Assembly: GCA_035551995.1 (NCBI GenBank) | Contig: DASZME010000042.1 | Coordinates: 1-64,000, forward strand | Length of the DNA stretch: 64,000 nt | Source: RYN-428 sp035551995 | GTDB taxonomy: Bacteria; Planctomycetota; Phycisphaerae; Tepidisphaerales; Tepidisphaeraceae | Direction: 5' to 3' | In this document: in pieces, positions 19,962 through 29,697 of the stretch | How the letters are laid out: each line of letters opens with the position of its first letter | How positions within the stretch are numbered: the first letter of the stretch is position 1 | Made by a program: the position numbers and the translations under genes | Notes under the pieces: model-generated | What the model was told of the DNA's origin: nothing | Database searches by the model: none | What the model saw: the letters and a program-made list of their open reading frames with translations, nothing else

Positions 19962-20765
19962 ATGAAAATGTATACGGATCGGCTCACTATAAAAGTGCCG
20001 AAGAAGATTATCTTGACTGCAGCGCAGGTGGCCCTGTGCATCGCCGTCGGGCAAACGCGGGCGACTCCAATTACTTATGATTATGTGACGGATAAGTCCT
20101 CCTACACCGCCGCCGCCGGACAAACTGTATCCGTGAAGGTCTTTCTACAGGAAAACCTTAACGGCAATACCTCGATCATCAGCGGTCACGGCGAAAACGG
20201 ACTTTATGGGGCGGCGTTTGAAGTGCTCTCCGGCTCCCGGCCGAGTCCCAATCCTTCGCTCATGACAGCCCTTACGCTCAATACGACGGACTTTAACGGC
20301 GGCAGCCCGACGGTATTCGTTAACAACCCATTCGTGAGCAATCCCAATGAAGCCGACGGGCAGGAGCAGATCAGCAACGGCAACACCATGGGAGTTCCCC
20401 TCGCCAATCAAGGCGCGCCGGCAAATGAAGTCTATCTGGGCATGTTGACGATCACTGTCGGCTCGACGCCGGGAACGACCAACTTCTCTCTGGGCGAGTA
20501 CGACGTTCAGGGAAACGCGGGCTATAACACGATCACGAATCCAGACGGGTACGATTTGGACGGCAGCGGAACGGTAGGAACAACCTCTTACACAGGTGTT
20601 GGAACTATGACCACTCCCTTCACCGTAATCAGTCCCCCTACCCCCGAGCCGACATCCATGGCGTTACTTACGTTCGGTAGCCTCGCAATGCTTGCCCGGC
20701 GCCGTCATCGGGCACGTCAAAATCAGCAACCCAGCGATCACACTCCACTGCCGTCGCGTGTTTGA
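19962..20765 (+). CDS. PEP-CTERM sorting domain protein
   Basis: 267-residue exported protein. The N-terminus has a basic stretch and a hydrophobic signal peptide (about residues 14-34, ending in 'GQTRAT'). The middle is beta-rich with no recognised enzyme motif. The C-terminus has the PEP-CTERM tripartite signal: PEPTSMALL, a hydrophobic helix, then ARRRHRARQ. PEP-CTERM proteins are handled by an exosortase and end up in the envelope or extracellular matrix; no exosortase gene is in the window. ATG 19962 follows ACGGAGCGG, and the in-frame ATG at 19923 has no ribosome-binding site. It lies about 90 bases after the Calx-beta gene on the same strand. Intact. Confidence 0.85.
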   Translation: MKMYTDRLTIKVPKKIILTAAQVALCIAVGQTRATPITYDYVTDKSSYTAAAGQTVSVKVFLQENLNGNTSIISGHGENGLYGAAFEVLSGSRPSPNPSLMTALTLNTTDFNGGSPTVFVNNPFVSNPNEADGQEQISNGNTMGVPLANQGAPANEVYLGMLTITVGSTPGTTNFSLGEYDVQGNAGYNTITNPDGYDLDGSGTVGTTSYTGVGTMTTPFTVISPPTPEPTSMALLTFGSLAMLARRRHRARQNQQPSDHTPLPSRV

Positions 20766-21144
20766 CGAAGACGTGCCGGACACTGGAATTCGACTAAAAA
20801 CATTTTTTGTCTCATCCGTCGTCGCTATCAATGAATTTGAACTGACGTAAACGAATCAGAATATCGTCGGCCACGGCCAAACTAAAACGCTCGTTAATGC
20901 GCTATTCATCTTACCGTGTCTATACGCTTCCGTCGCCCAGCGCGATACCGCTGGCGCGACAAGCGCGATAGATCGGATGTCTGTGATCAGGGCTACCCGG
21001 CCATCTCGCGAACGTGCGATACCGTCGGCGCCCTCAAGAAGACTGCATTCACTTGTCTCTTCACTTCTTCACTCCGATTCACAACGCATTGGCGACTGCC
21101 GGACATTCACGCCTAGTGTCGCCCGTCTGGTTTATCGGCGGAGA
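20766..21144. other. Convergent intergenic region
   Basis: 379 bases between the ends of two convergent genes (PEP-CTERM on +, GspK-like on -). One T-rich patch (ACATTTTTTG near 20800) follows the PEP-CTERM stop but has no good hairpin before it. I found no gene, RNA or repeat. Confidence 0.4.
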
Positions 21145-24100
21145 TCAATTTGTCGGCACCACCGTAATATTCAGGTTCTGATTGGTCGCGGTAAGGGCCG
21201 AGCGGTCGAGAATCATGGCTGCACGGCGCTGCACCACCAGCGTGGGCGTCGGCGTCCCTACGCCACTCCATCCCTGCACCAATATATATGCCGTGAACGT
21301 ATCCGATCGAGTTGTCAGAATGTTGCTTAACCTGATGATCGTGCCGAAGCGGGTCTCGAAGTCATTGGTGACGTTATCGGTGGAGCTCGGAGCCGCGGGG
21401 GCGCCTGGATGCGCGAAGGGGGACAGATCGCCAAATGGAGGGGTGAAGTCTATCGTGGCGGGATCAGCATAGAGACTTTGCAGAGTGACGGATGCATTGA
21501 CGCCGAGAATGGAATTGCCTAATCCGGGAACTTTATTCAGATCGAACAATGTCTTGAACGGCCCATACGTGTTTCGATAAGCGACGATGTTGCGCGCGAT
21601 GTTTTGGTTGACCTGATAGCGTGTAGGCTCATCGCTCCCGACGGGGCCGTTGCTCGCGGGATTCCATGGTACGCGCTGCAATACATAGATCGAAGCGGTA
21701 TTGACATTGATCAGCCCCTCGACGCCGGCGGTGTCTTCATGGGAGGCGTTGATCTGGGTTCCCGCTGTGGCGCCAGGCGGCGGATTCAGGGCGATACCCG
21801 ATTGGGGAACCGGCACGTTGGGCGGCAGGTACGCCGCTCCGGCATTAGAATATCGATGATAAGCAGGATCAGTGGCGACCGTGCTCGCATTCCATGCTCC
21901 CGCGGAATACGAATTGGGATCTACATTCGGCGTGTAATCGTCATGGGGATTGCCTATCGCCGTGAAATAATCAAAAACGTGATTGGCCCACGCGTAAGTA
22001 TCTTGCATCGGAAGAACGGCAGTGGGTCGGCCGAGGGTGGGGTAGATTTGAAGGGTGGCATTGGTCGGGTCCGCCGCCGTCAGCGGACAAAAACGGCCAA
22101 CCTGCTCGATGGCGTCGTCGGACGGAAGGATGGCGTCGGGATTGCCACTGGCGGTTTTATACGCGATGACCTCATCGGTGTCATTGTCGTCGGCGAATGA
22201 ACTATCGGTCGTTACCGGGTTGATCTCATAGATATACGCAATGGAGGGCGGGGTCGATGGGCTCGACGGCACCAACATGGCGCCGGGCGGCGGTTGAAGG
22301 ATCATGTAGGATCCGATGTACGGCACCTGCAATACATCCCCGACGCGGGCGAATCCGCCGAATGGGAACATTAAGTTGGAACCGCCGGTCGCGGACGGCG
22401 CCTTGTTAAGCGTATTCACTTTACTGGGGCCGCCGAAATCGGTGTTGTTGAGCTGTATGGCGGGAAAATTGTTGACGTAACTGCAACCAGTGTTTAGATT
22501 TTTCGCGACTACGGTCCCCGTGGTGACCGTAGTCACGCCGAAGCTCATCGGAGCTAAATAGTAGTTGCTATAAGCCGTCATCCACGGACTTGCGACGCCC
22601 GACGGCGAGGGGTCTGGATTTGCGGCCTGAAACGAAGCAGACGTCGTGGTCGTTGCGGCTCCGTTGGTCGGTGACGATAAGCAACCGGGACCGGGCGGTA
22701 TATAGTTCCAGTTGTCATACTGAGAATTACCGGTGGCGCCGCTAGTGGTATTCCATACGGATACGGCGATTCCTTCTTGGCGTAATTTGATGACGCCCGC
22801 GGCGGTGATGGAACTTGTGACAAAATATTTGTACGGACTCCAACGTCCCGGATATACGAAGCGCCAGTTGTATGCGGCGCTTGGGGTGGTTGAGCGCACA
22901 TAATGAAAGGCCGCGGCGAACGGCTGATTTGCCAGACCTGCCGGCAACGTCATGCCGGAAAAGTCGAACATGTCCACCGGCGCCAGTTGCGTCATTTGCA
23001 GATAGGTGAAAGGGGTCGGCGAGGCGGTCGCCGTCAATGATACCGGCGGCAAGACATTGATTGCCTGGTTCGTGGCGGCGCCGACCGCGTTGGCGGGGAG
23101 TTGGCGTAGCAGGTAGAGCTCATTGCCCGTTGATGACTCCGAACCCGTTACGGTAAGCACTTCGTGGAGGTTGGGGACATAATAGCTGACGGGATTCATG
23201 GCAGTCGGATAGGGGTAGCTCAGCCAGGGGCGATAAGTTGCATCGTTGCCCGAGGATGCCGTCGGCGAATAATTTTCCAGTAACAAAAAGCCCTTCGGCG
23301 GAATAACAGGGTTTCCCGTCGCGCTCGTGGCGAATCCCGCGAATCCTGAAATGGATTTCATGGTCATGACGGGCCCGGCGCCGACCGTGCGGTTCATGAT
23401 TCCCAGCGTCCAATTGGTCATGTCAATCGGCACGTCATACGGATTATAAAGCTGGACCGCGACGTAGCCGTGCGTATTTTTCTTTGTATTGGTATTTGGT
23501 GTGGGAGTGCCGCTCTTGGTTTGGATCATCTTAGGCGCCACTATTTCAGTATTGACGTACACCTCGGTGATGAACGGCTGCTTTTCGATGCCGTACACAT
23601 GAACATCGACCGGCGAGTACGTCGCATTGATGAACGCGGCCAGGACGGGCCGATTGGGCGCGGATTGTGACGGAGCGACGGCGCCGCTGGCCAGCCTCGG
23701 ATAAATAGCCGCCTGAACATGGGTGACGTCGTCGTCGCTGTCGCGCAGATCCTTGGCGTTGACGGCCGCTATCAGAGACCGCAACAGGACCACCTGATTG
23801 CCGTCCATGTAATTGTTGGAATTATAAGACGTGGCGTTTGCGGCGGGAACGGGATAGTTCACGTCGCGCAGCGGCGAGCGAAACTGCCCCGGCCTCGGCG
23901 ACGCCGTCTGCTGCAGCGACATTGTGGGGATAGCCTCGCCGATGGCGGGAAGAAGGTGCTGTGACTGTCCGTATACATAGGGCGTATTCGTTTGACTGAA
24001 GGCCGGACCGTAGTTGGGGGCTACGGCGTCGATCATCGCGTTGTAGAATCCCAGCCACAAGCTGGGGCCTTTGACGGGAGTAGCGTTACCGGCGCCGGGC

Positions 24101-26550
24101 AATCCCGCGGCGATGAGCGTGGGAATGTTCAAGTTATTGGGCGGCGGGTAGCCTGTGAGGGGCATTGGAGTGACCGGCGTTAGCGATGGGTCCTGTGACG
24201 TCACGTCCGAGGTATTCAGGGAGATTTTGGGAATGGCCGGAATGAAATCGGCGGGCGCCGCCGTATTGACCACCGGATTTTTGATGGTCGCATAATTATA
24301 GGAAGCGGCCGCTCCGGCCGGAAACGAGGCGCCGGCCATCAGGGTCTGCAGATCCTGGTTCTGCTGTTTTAATGAAGTCGAAAGCGCCCCTGCGGTGGTG
24401 AAGGAGGGCGGGGTATAATCGGCAATGCCGCTGGCGCCGGTGAGAGCGAATCCGTTGGTGTCGCGCGGCCAGAGCATGTTGTACAGCGAATGGGCGGGGA
24501 TGAGATTGCTGACGGGATTGTGCGTGGTAAGAAACGCCCGCCGAATTTGCCTGTTGGGGGGTCCCGGATCTTCGCCGAAATTATTATGAAACCAGGTTTG
24601 GGTCTGTCCTGGATCCCACGGGGTGGATGGGAACGTTGCGCTGGAGGCGAGCGGAATTAAGGTGGACGCGGTGAAAACCTGTTCGACGTTGGACGGCGCC
24701 GCGTTGGCGTTCACCAGATCGAATTTGTAGGCCAACGCCGCCGCATCGCTCCAATCGAAGACTTGGAACTGAGTTGTCGTGGAGAGGAATCCGGGATATG
24801 ACAACCGACTTCCAATGCCGTGCCAAAGCGCATCGCCGAGAGTGCGATAGAGGAAATCGGATCGGGCTACTGGTTTAGCGACAGTGGCGCCCGACGAATT
24901 CTGGCCCAGCGTATCATCGAACGGCATGCTGTTGTCGGTACGTTTATAGATGCCGGGGGGGAAGATCATCGGAGTGCTCGGCCAGACGGGAGGATAGGCC
25001 GATGGATTGGTATAGTATTGATTCATCCAAGCCGTATTGCGCATGCGGTATTGATTCACCGCCGCCATTTCGATGGAGAGATCGGTCATTGCATAAGGGC
25101 CGTTCGCCCTTGAAAGCGGATTGGGTTTGGTGTCGAGGATATCTTCCAGGCCCATTCCGCTCGGGAATATGCCCGGTTCGAAGCCAGTGTCGGCATCGGT
25201 GCTCGAGCCGTCGCTGTAGAAATCAGTGAACATGCCGTTGGCGGTATTGACGTTGATGGCGGAATTGTTGTCGACGATTCGCGTGGCGGCGTAATAGGTG
25301 ATTCCATCGACGGCGCTAACCGGCAACCGCCACAAAAACGCGTCGGCGATCCCATCGCCCGACGCGCTGGCCGCGAGCGCTTTCTCATATCGGCTATGGA
25401 CCAGGCTAAAATAGGTCAGGGCGGGATAGTTAATTCCGCCGATAGTTACCCACGACGGCTCGACATAGTTTCTTGAGCCGTCGGGTCGCATCCCATATGA
25501 ACCCGGCGAGGTATTGGCGAGGGGCGCTCGCACATCCCCCTGGGGAGTATCGTTGCTAAAGGTGTATCGGGGATCTTCAAAGCTGGCCCCCACCGCCAAC
25601 GGCCCACTGACGGCGGGCCAAACGCAAGGCGTCAGATTTCCTGACGAAGACGAAGTTACCAAGGTCGGGAAAGACCCGATCGCCACCCAGCCGGGATTGA
25701 TCGTCGAGCCGGCGCCGTTTGGCGTGCTTTGGGCGGTGGCGTTTGCATTATTATTGTTACTGGTAGGAGGCAGCGGGTTGTTATCCACGGTGGACATGTA
25801 TGTTGTACCGCCGCTGGTGACAATGCCGCCTCTTGGAAACGGCATGCCGTGCCAGTATTGCCAGGAAGTGGCCGCATAGGCGGCGAGGGGATTCTGAGGC
25901 TGAGTGACCGAGAGCGGATTAACGAGTCCTCCACCTAAGTAGACAGTGTCCGACGCAAGTCCGACCGCGTCCCCAAGAGCCACGGGATAGCGTGAGGCGA
26001 GCCATGTTTTGTCGATGCCAACAGAAGTGGTAATGGGTGTTATGACGTTCGTGGTCGACATATAATACGAACCAGGAACGATGGTCGCGACTGTTTGTGG
26101 CGGATACGCCGTCGAGATGGGGCCCGTCGCGGTCCAGTCGTCGTATCGGGTATAGAAGCCGGGTTGATTGCTGGGGTAGGGAAACGTATAAGCGGGAGGA
26201 CTTGTTGTTTGAGCCAGTGGGGTCTGGGCGGGGACTGGGGCCGGGGCGAGCTGACTGCTCGGCACCGTCGAGGCGCCGGCGGTGGGGATCGTGGGGGCGG
26301 GCAGGTCGCTGACGGCCGATTCGGCGAGGTTTATAACGGCGTCGACCAGCATGTCGATTTGCACGTTGTGTTGATAGATGCGCGTGGCCACGCGGTCATT
26401 GCGGGCGGTGACGAGGTAGGCGGTGCCGAGCATGGCCATCAGCACCAGCAATACCACCACGAGGATCAGCACCGATCCGGGCCTTGAGCGGACAAAACGA
26501 GATTCGACGCGCTCGAATACTCGACGAATGCGTGTTTGAATATAGAGCAT
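21145..26550 (-). CDS. Giant GspK-like pseudopilin (1801 residues)
   Basis: N-terminus resembles minor pseudopilin GspK/PilX: a basic leader, then 'GSVLILVVVLLVLMAMLGTA' as the membrane helix at about residues 25-44, followed by 'YLVTARNDRVATRIYQHNVQ'. Near the C-terminus (about 1640-1720) lies the GspK-type helix-hairpin-helix region: 'EGLINVNTASIYVLQRVPW' and 'NIVAYRNTYGPFKTLFDLNK', then 'VPGLGNSILG'. Usual GspK proteins have about 300-350 residues; here roughly 1500 residues of Pro/Thr/Asn-rich sequence are inserted. In type II secretion GspK caps the pseudopilus tip. It is the last gene of an eight-gene operon. ATG 26550 has AAAGAGAG upstream. The open frame is undamaged over 5.4 kb, so the length is real. 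Confidence 0.75.
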   Translation of the reverse strand: MLYIQTRIRRVFERVESRFVRSRPGSVLILVVVLLVLMAMLGTAYLVTARNDRVATRIYQHNVQIDMLVDAVINLAESAVSDLPAPTIPTAGASTVPSSQLAPAPVPAQTPLAQTTSPPAYTFPYPSNQPGFYTRYDDWTATGPISTAYPPQTVATIVPGSYYMSTTNVITPITTSVGIDKTWLASRYPVALGDAVGLASDTVYLGGGLVNPLSVTQPQNPLAAYAATSWQYWHGMPFPRGGIVTSGGTTYMSTVDNNPLPPTSNNNNANATAQSTPNGAGSTINPGWVAIGSFPTLVTSSSSGNLTPCVWPAVSGPLAVGASFEDPRYTFSNDTPQGDVRAPLANTSPGSYGMRPDGSRNYVEPSWVTIGGINYPALTYFSLVHSRYEKALAASASGDGIADAFLWRLPVSAVDGITYYAATRIVDNNSAINVNTANGMFTDFYSDGSSTDADTGFEPGIFPSGMGLEDILDTKPNPLSRANGPYAMTDLSIEMAAVNQYRMRNTAWMNQYYTNPSAYPPVWPSTPMIFPPGIYKRTDNSMPFDDTLGQNSSGATVAKPVARSDFLYRTLGDALWHGIGSRLSYPGFLSTTTQFQVFDWSDAAALAYKFDLVNANAAPSNVEQVFTASTLIPLASSATFPSTPWDPGQTQTWFHNNFGEDPGPPNRQIRRAFLTTHNPVSNLIPAHSLYNMLWPRDTNGFALTGASGIADYTPPSFTTAGALSTSLKQQNQDLQTLMAGASFPAGAAASYNYATIKNPVVNTAAPADFIPAIPKISLNTSDVTSQDPSLTPVTPMPLTGYPPPNNLNIPTLIAAGLPGAGNATPVKGPSLWLGFYNAMIDAVAPNYGPAFSQTNTPYVYGQSQHLLPAIGEAIPTMSLQQTASPRPGQFRSPLRDVNYPVPAANATSYNSNNYMDGNQVVLLRSLIAAVNAKDLRDSDDDVTHVQAAIYPRLASGAVAPSQSAPNRPVLAAFINATYSPVDVHVYGIEKQPFITEVYVNTEIVAPKMIQTKSGTPTPNTNTKKNTHGYVAVQLYNPYDVPIDMTNWTLGIMNRTVGAGPVMTMKSISGFAGFATSATGNPVIPPKGFLLLENYSPTASSGNDATYRPWLSYPYPTAMNPVSYYVPNLHEVLTVTGSESSTGNELYLLRQLPANAVGAATNQAINVLPPVSLTATASPTPFTYLQMTQLAPVDMFDFSGMTLPAGLANQPFAAAFHYVRSTTPSAAYNWRFVYPGRWSPYKYFVTSSITAAGVIKLRQEGIAVSVWNTTSGATGNSQYDNWNYIPPGPGCLSSPTNGAATTTTSASFQAANPDPSPSGVASPWMTAYSNYYLAPMSFGVTTVTTGTVVAKNLNTGCSYVNNFPAIQLNNTDFGGPSKVNTLNKAPSATGGSNLMFPFGGFARVGDVLQVPYIGSYMILQPPPGAMLVPSSPSTPPSIAYIYEINPVTTDSSFADDNDTDEVIAYKTASGNPDAILPSDDAIEQVGRFCPLTAADPTNATLQIYPTLGRPTAVLPMQDTYAWANHVFDYFTAIGNPHDDYTPNVDPNSYSAGAWNASTVATDPAYHRYSNAGAAYLPPNVPVPQSGIALNPPPGATAGTQINASHEDTAGVEGLINVNTASIYVLQRVPWNPASNGPVGSDEPTRYQVNQNIARNIVAYRNTYGPFKTLFDLNKVPGLGNSILGVNASVTLQSLYADPATIDFTPPFGDLSPFAHPGAPAAPSSTDNVTNDFETRFGTIIRLSNILTTRSDTFTAYILVQGWSGVGTPTPTLVVQRRAAMILDRSALTATNQNLNITVVPTN

Positions 26551-26609
26551 GATCTGACTCTCTTTTTCGTGGATCGATGGACCTATCTATTTTGTCGTTA
26601 TCTGAATGA

Positions 26610-28448
26610 TCACGGGGAAACTTTGTAGATGAACTCAAAGGTACGCGGCTGATTGAGGCGTCCTTCATGATCGTCCATCGCGATCGTGATTCGGATCAAC
26701 TTCGGGAAGGGCATTGTCGTATCGGGCCCCCATGCGGCCGTATATTGATATCGCGACGACGACGTGCCCGGCGCCGTCGGGGCGTCGTTGGCGGCGACCA
26801 TTGAGTTCCAATAGTTGAAAGATTTAGATTCCGGTTGAAGCGGAAGGTTCTGCGCGGGCGGAAACGCGGTAGGGGCCATGCCGCTGGTGATTACGATCGG
26901 CCAGTTTGTCGAGAATCGCTCGGCGTCGGCGTAATTGGTGGGAGGCGTAGCGCCGGGATTTGGTACCCACCAATAGGTTCCGGTGACGGGGTCTTGCGGA
27001 CTTAACGACGCGAGCACATCCCGCAAGGGAACGACGTCGCCGTTTCGAGGATCAACATCCGGCAAACCGGCCACATTCGGATTGACCGCCCGCGGGAATC
27101 CATACCAACGCAGCCCGCGCACGACAGGCGCTAAGCTCGTGGCGGTGGTCAAACCCAGCTTGTACTGATAAAAGTCAAGCGTGCCGGCGGGGTCGGGGGT
27201 AGGACTAGTCTGGTATTTTCCGCTGCCGTCATGCTTTGTCAGGGAGGCCGAACCATCCGCGTTTTTGGTATAGTAGTTTCCGGCATATTCGACGATGAAC
27301 TGCGAGCATCCGCGAATCACCGACGGGGATGCTTTCGCCATGCCGTAGGAGGTGATCTTGGGGACGCCGGTCGTGGCGCCGCCGGTGGGGCTGAACATGA
27401 GATACGGGCTGGCCTGAAGGCGATAACCGAGCATGAGATCCCACCAGTTTGGCGGCGGGGGACTTAACAGGCGCCAGTCGGGCGCGGCTTTGTAGACCTG
27501 ATACAGGCCGCCGGTGCGATTGGGGTCTCCGAACGCCGCCATGCTCGTATTGGCGATATCGAGGCGGCACTGGTCCAGGGTAAATTTTCCGGTAACGGAG
27601 GTGGTTGCGTAGGCCGTGGGGGTTGGACCGGTCAGGGGCGTCAGGCCCGTCGTCGTGGAGCCACCTCCCGCGGCGACCTGGTCTACCAGATAGTTGGGGT
27701 CGATGTTCGTATCGAGAAGGTTATTGGGGACCAGCGCGATGGCCTGGCGGCCGAGAATCCAGTCGCTTGCATTGGCGTTGTTGTCGTTCTTGTCGGGGCT
27801 CTTATCCAGATCGCCGGGACCGAACCAGGAGGTCGCGCTGCCGCCGCTGGGATTGTTGATGAGATAGTTGCTTGGCTGCTGGACATGGCCATAGACGACC
27901 CAGGCCTCGTTTGCGGCGGTGGGCGAGACATATGAATTATCGTCCGACGACGTCTGCCGCTGATAGACGCCGCGGGCGAAAAACCCAAGCTTGTCGATGC
28001 GATGGCTGCGAAAATGGACAAAGGGAACCGGGCAGGTATACATCGGATTGCTGGTGGCGGTATAGAACCCGGCATACTGGAAGAGATTGGAATCGACGTA
28101 GGGGCGCGGAACGCCGGCGACGGGGGACGGGTCGGCCGCTCCTTCGCGATCGGTGTTATTGCGAAAACCGTACGTGTGTTCGCTATGGATGATGAAACCG
28201 GGCGATCCGCCAACGGCCGTGATCGGCGCCGGGACGACTTGGTTCAAATCGGCCAAAAGAGTCGCCATGACGGTGCGCGCGTCGCGGCCGGCGGACAGCG
28301 CCGAGGTTCCGGCGCCGACGGTTTGGGCGGTGGTTTTGAACACGTTGTTGACGCCGAGAATCAGGAGCAGCGCGATCGCCATCGAGATCATTAGCTCAAC
28401 AAGCGTGAAGGCGCGATTTGGAAAAGAGCGTGGCATAGAAAAATCCAT
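26610..28448 (-). CDS. GspJ-like large pseudopilin
   Basis: 612-residue pseudopilin-like protein. The leader 'FPNRAFTLVELMISMAIALL' has Glu at +5 and a hydrophobic helix to about residue 36, then 'VFKTTAQTVGAGTSALSAGR', as in GspJ/PilW-type minor pseudopilins. The rest is a long beta-rich domain ending 'DDHEGRLNQPRTFEFIYKVS', much larger than the usual 200 residues of GspJ. I chose ATG 28448, 14 bases after the preceding gene; ATG 28436 would shorten the leader by four residues and is nearly as good. It stands between the GspI-like and GspK-like genes, the order (H-I-J-K) expected of a type II minor pseudopilin set. Confidence 0.8.
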   Translation of the reverse strand: MDFSMPRSFPNRAFTLVELMISMAIALLLILGVNNVFKTTAQTVGAGTSALSAGRDARTVMATLLADLNQVVPAPITAVGGSPGFIIHSEHTYGFRNNTDREGAADPSPVAGVPRPYVDSNLFQYAGFYTATSNPMYTCPVPFVHFRSHRIDKLGFFARGVYQRQTSSDDNSYVSPTAANEAWVVYGHVQQPSNYLINNPSGGSATSWFGPGDLDKSPDKNDNNANASDWILGRQAIALVPNNLLDTNIDPNYLVDQVAAGGGSTTTGLTPLTGPTPTAYATTSVTGKFTLDQCRLDIANTSMAAFGDPNRTGGLYQVYKAAPDWRLLSPPPPNWWDLMLGYRLQASPYLMFSPTGGATTGVPKITSYGMAKASPSVIRGCSQFIVEYAGNYYTKNADGSASLTKHDGSGKYQTSPTPDPAGTLDFYQYKLGLTTATSLAPVVRGLRWYGFPRAVNPNVAGLPDVDPRNGDVVPLRDVLASLSPQDPVTGTYWWVPNPGATPPTNYADAERFSTNWPIVITSGMAPTAFPPAQNLPLQPESKSFNYWNSMVAANDAPTAPGTSSSRYQYTAAWGPDTTMPFPKLIRITIAMDDHEGRLNQPRTFEFIYKVSP

Positions 28449-28461
28449 TGCCCTGCGAAGG

Positions 28462-29688
28462 CTATGGCCCTTTGACTCGAAAGAAGGAGGTAAAGGCGCT
28501 GATGTCCATCGCCGGGCCGGCGGGGTTTGAATCATTGACATTGGGATTGTTGAATCCACGTCCGACGATATAGCACCGGATTAACACTGGATTGGCTGGA
28601 AGCGGTGGGGGCGGGGGCGGGGGCGAGGGATGGAGCTTACCTTGGGAATCGACGTATGTGGCAGGCGCAGCGGGCGAGCCCGTGTATTTCACCGGCAGAT
28701 AACGAGCGTTTTTGGTGTCGTTGCCGGGGGAGAGAAAAAAGGTCGTGGTGCTGAAGTAGACACCGTTATTGTCATGCGCGAGATTGCCCAATTGATAGAT
28801 ATAACCATTGCAGGAGGGAAGCTTGAGCGTGGAGACGCTATTCATTAGATCTGAATCGTCGGCGACGATGAGGTAGGCGCCGGGCGCGGAGCAAAAGGCG
28901 GCGGCGCCGGGAGATTGTTGTGGGGCCGGCGGCGACAAGGTGGTATGGGGACCGGGATCGCCGGTTATAAAGACGACGTCGGGTTGCGGGGATGTTCCGG
29001 GATAGAAGACGGCGCCGACCATCCGTCCCTGAAGGTTGGCGAATGAGGCGGCGGCTCCGACGCCGGGCACACCCCCCGGCGGCGTCATGCCGTTGAGGTC
29101 GTAAGCCAAAGTGCCGCTGGTGAGGTTGGCGTTATTGGGATTGGGGCCGACGAAATTCGCCGTATTGCGATCGAGAACGGGAATGATGATGGCCTGGGCA
29201 AAACTGCTGAGTTGCCCATTCGTAAAGCCCCGGCTGTAAAAAGGGACCCAGGCGTAGCGCGCGTCGTTGGGGGAGATCAAGTTGGAGGCGCACAGGTTCC
29301 AAAAGGGGGGGACGTTAGTCGGGGCCTTGGGATCCGAAAACTTGAGCCAACCATTAACCGGGGAGCTATTGGAAAAAACAATGCCGTTGGTTTCGGGAAA
29401 CGTGCCGCTGGTGACGCCGGGGGCGGGGGTCGAGGAATCATTGCCCAGTAGAGCGAGGATGCCGCCGGCTTCCTTGGCCATATCGGCGGCGGCGGTTTCG
29501 TCGATCGATTCCTGCGTCTGCTTAATCGCCACCGGGAACATGGCCGCGACCATGATGAACCCGATGCCAAGGATCATGACGGCAAAGAGAATTTCGGTAA
29601 AGGAGAATCCATGTCGGCGCCGGCGCCAGGCCGTGGGCGCCGGCGGCGAAATAAGATTGGGCGAAATATTCATGTTCAATTGTTTCAT
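28462..29688 (-). CDS. GspI/PilV-like pseudopilin with proline-rich tail
   Basis: 408 residues. The prepilin motif is 'RHGFSFTEILFAVMILGIGF' at about residues 25-44, with Glu at +5 from the Phe, followed by 'MVAAMFPVAIKQTQESIDET', typical of GspI/PilV minor pseudopilins. The C-terminal half is enlarged and contains a run of eight prolines within 'LHPSPPPPPPPLP' near residue 360. Minor pseudopilins I, J, K and H form the tip complex that starts pseudopilus assembly. The gene begins nine bases after the GspH-like gene and is followed by the GspJ-like gene, so co-transcription is almost certain. Confidence 0.8.
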   Translation of the reverse strand: MKQLNMNISPNLISPPAPTAWRRRRHGFSFTEILFAVMILGIGFIMVAAMFPVAIKQTQESIDETAAADMAKEAGGILALLGNDSSTPAPGVTSGTFPETNGIVFSNSSPVNGWLKFSDPKAPTNVPPFWNLCASNLISPNDARYAWVPFYSRGFTNGQLSSFAQAIIIPVLDRNTANFVGPNPNNANLTSGTLAYDLNGMTPPGGVPGVGAAASFANLQGRMVGAVFYPGTSPQPDVVFITGDPGPHTTLSPPAPQQSPGAAAFCSAPGAYLIVADDSDLMNSVSTLKLPSCNGYIYQLGNLAHDNNGVYFSTTTFFLSPGNDTKNARYLPVKYTGSPAAPATYVDSQGKLHPSPPPPPPPLPANPVLIRCYIVGRGFNNPNVNDSNPAGPAMDISAFTSFFRVKGP

Positions 29689-29697
29689 GAGTCTTGC

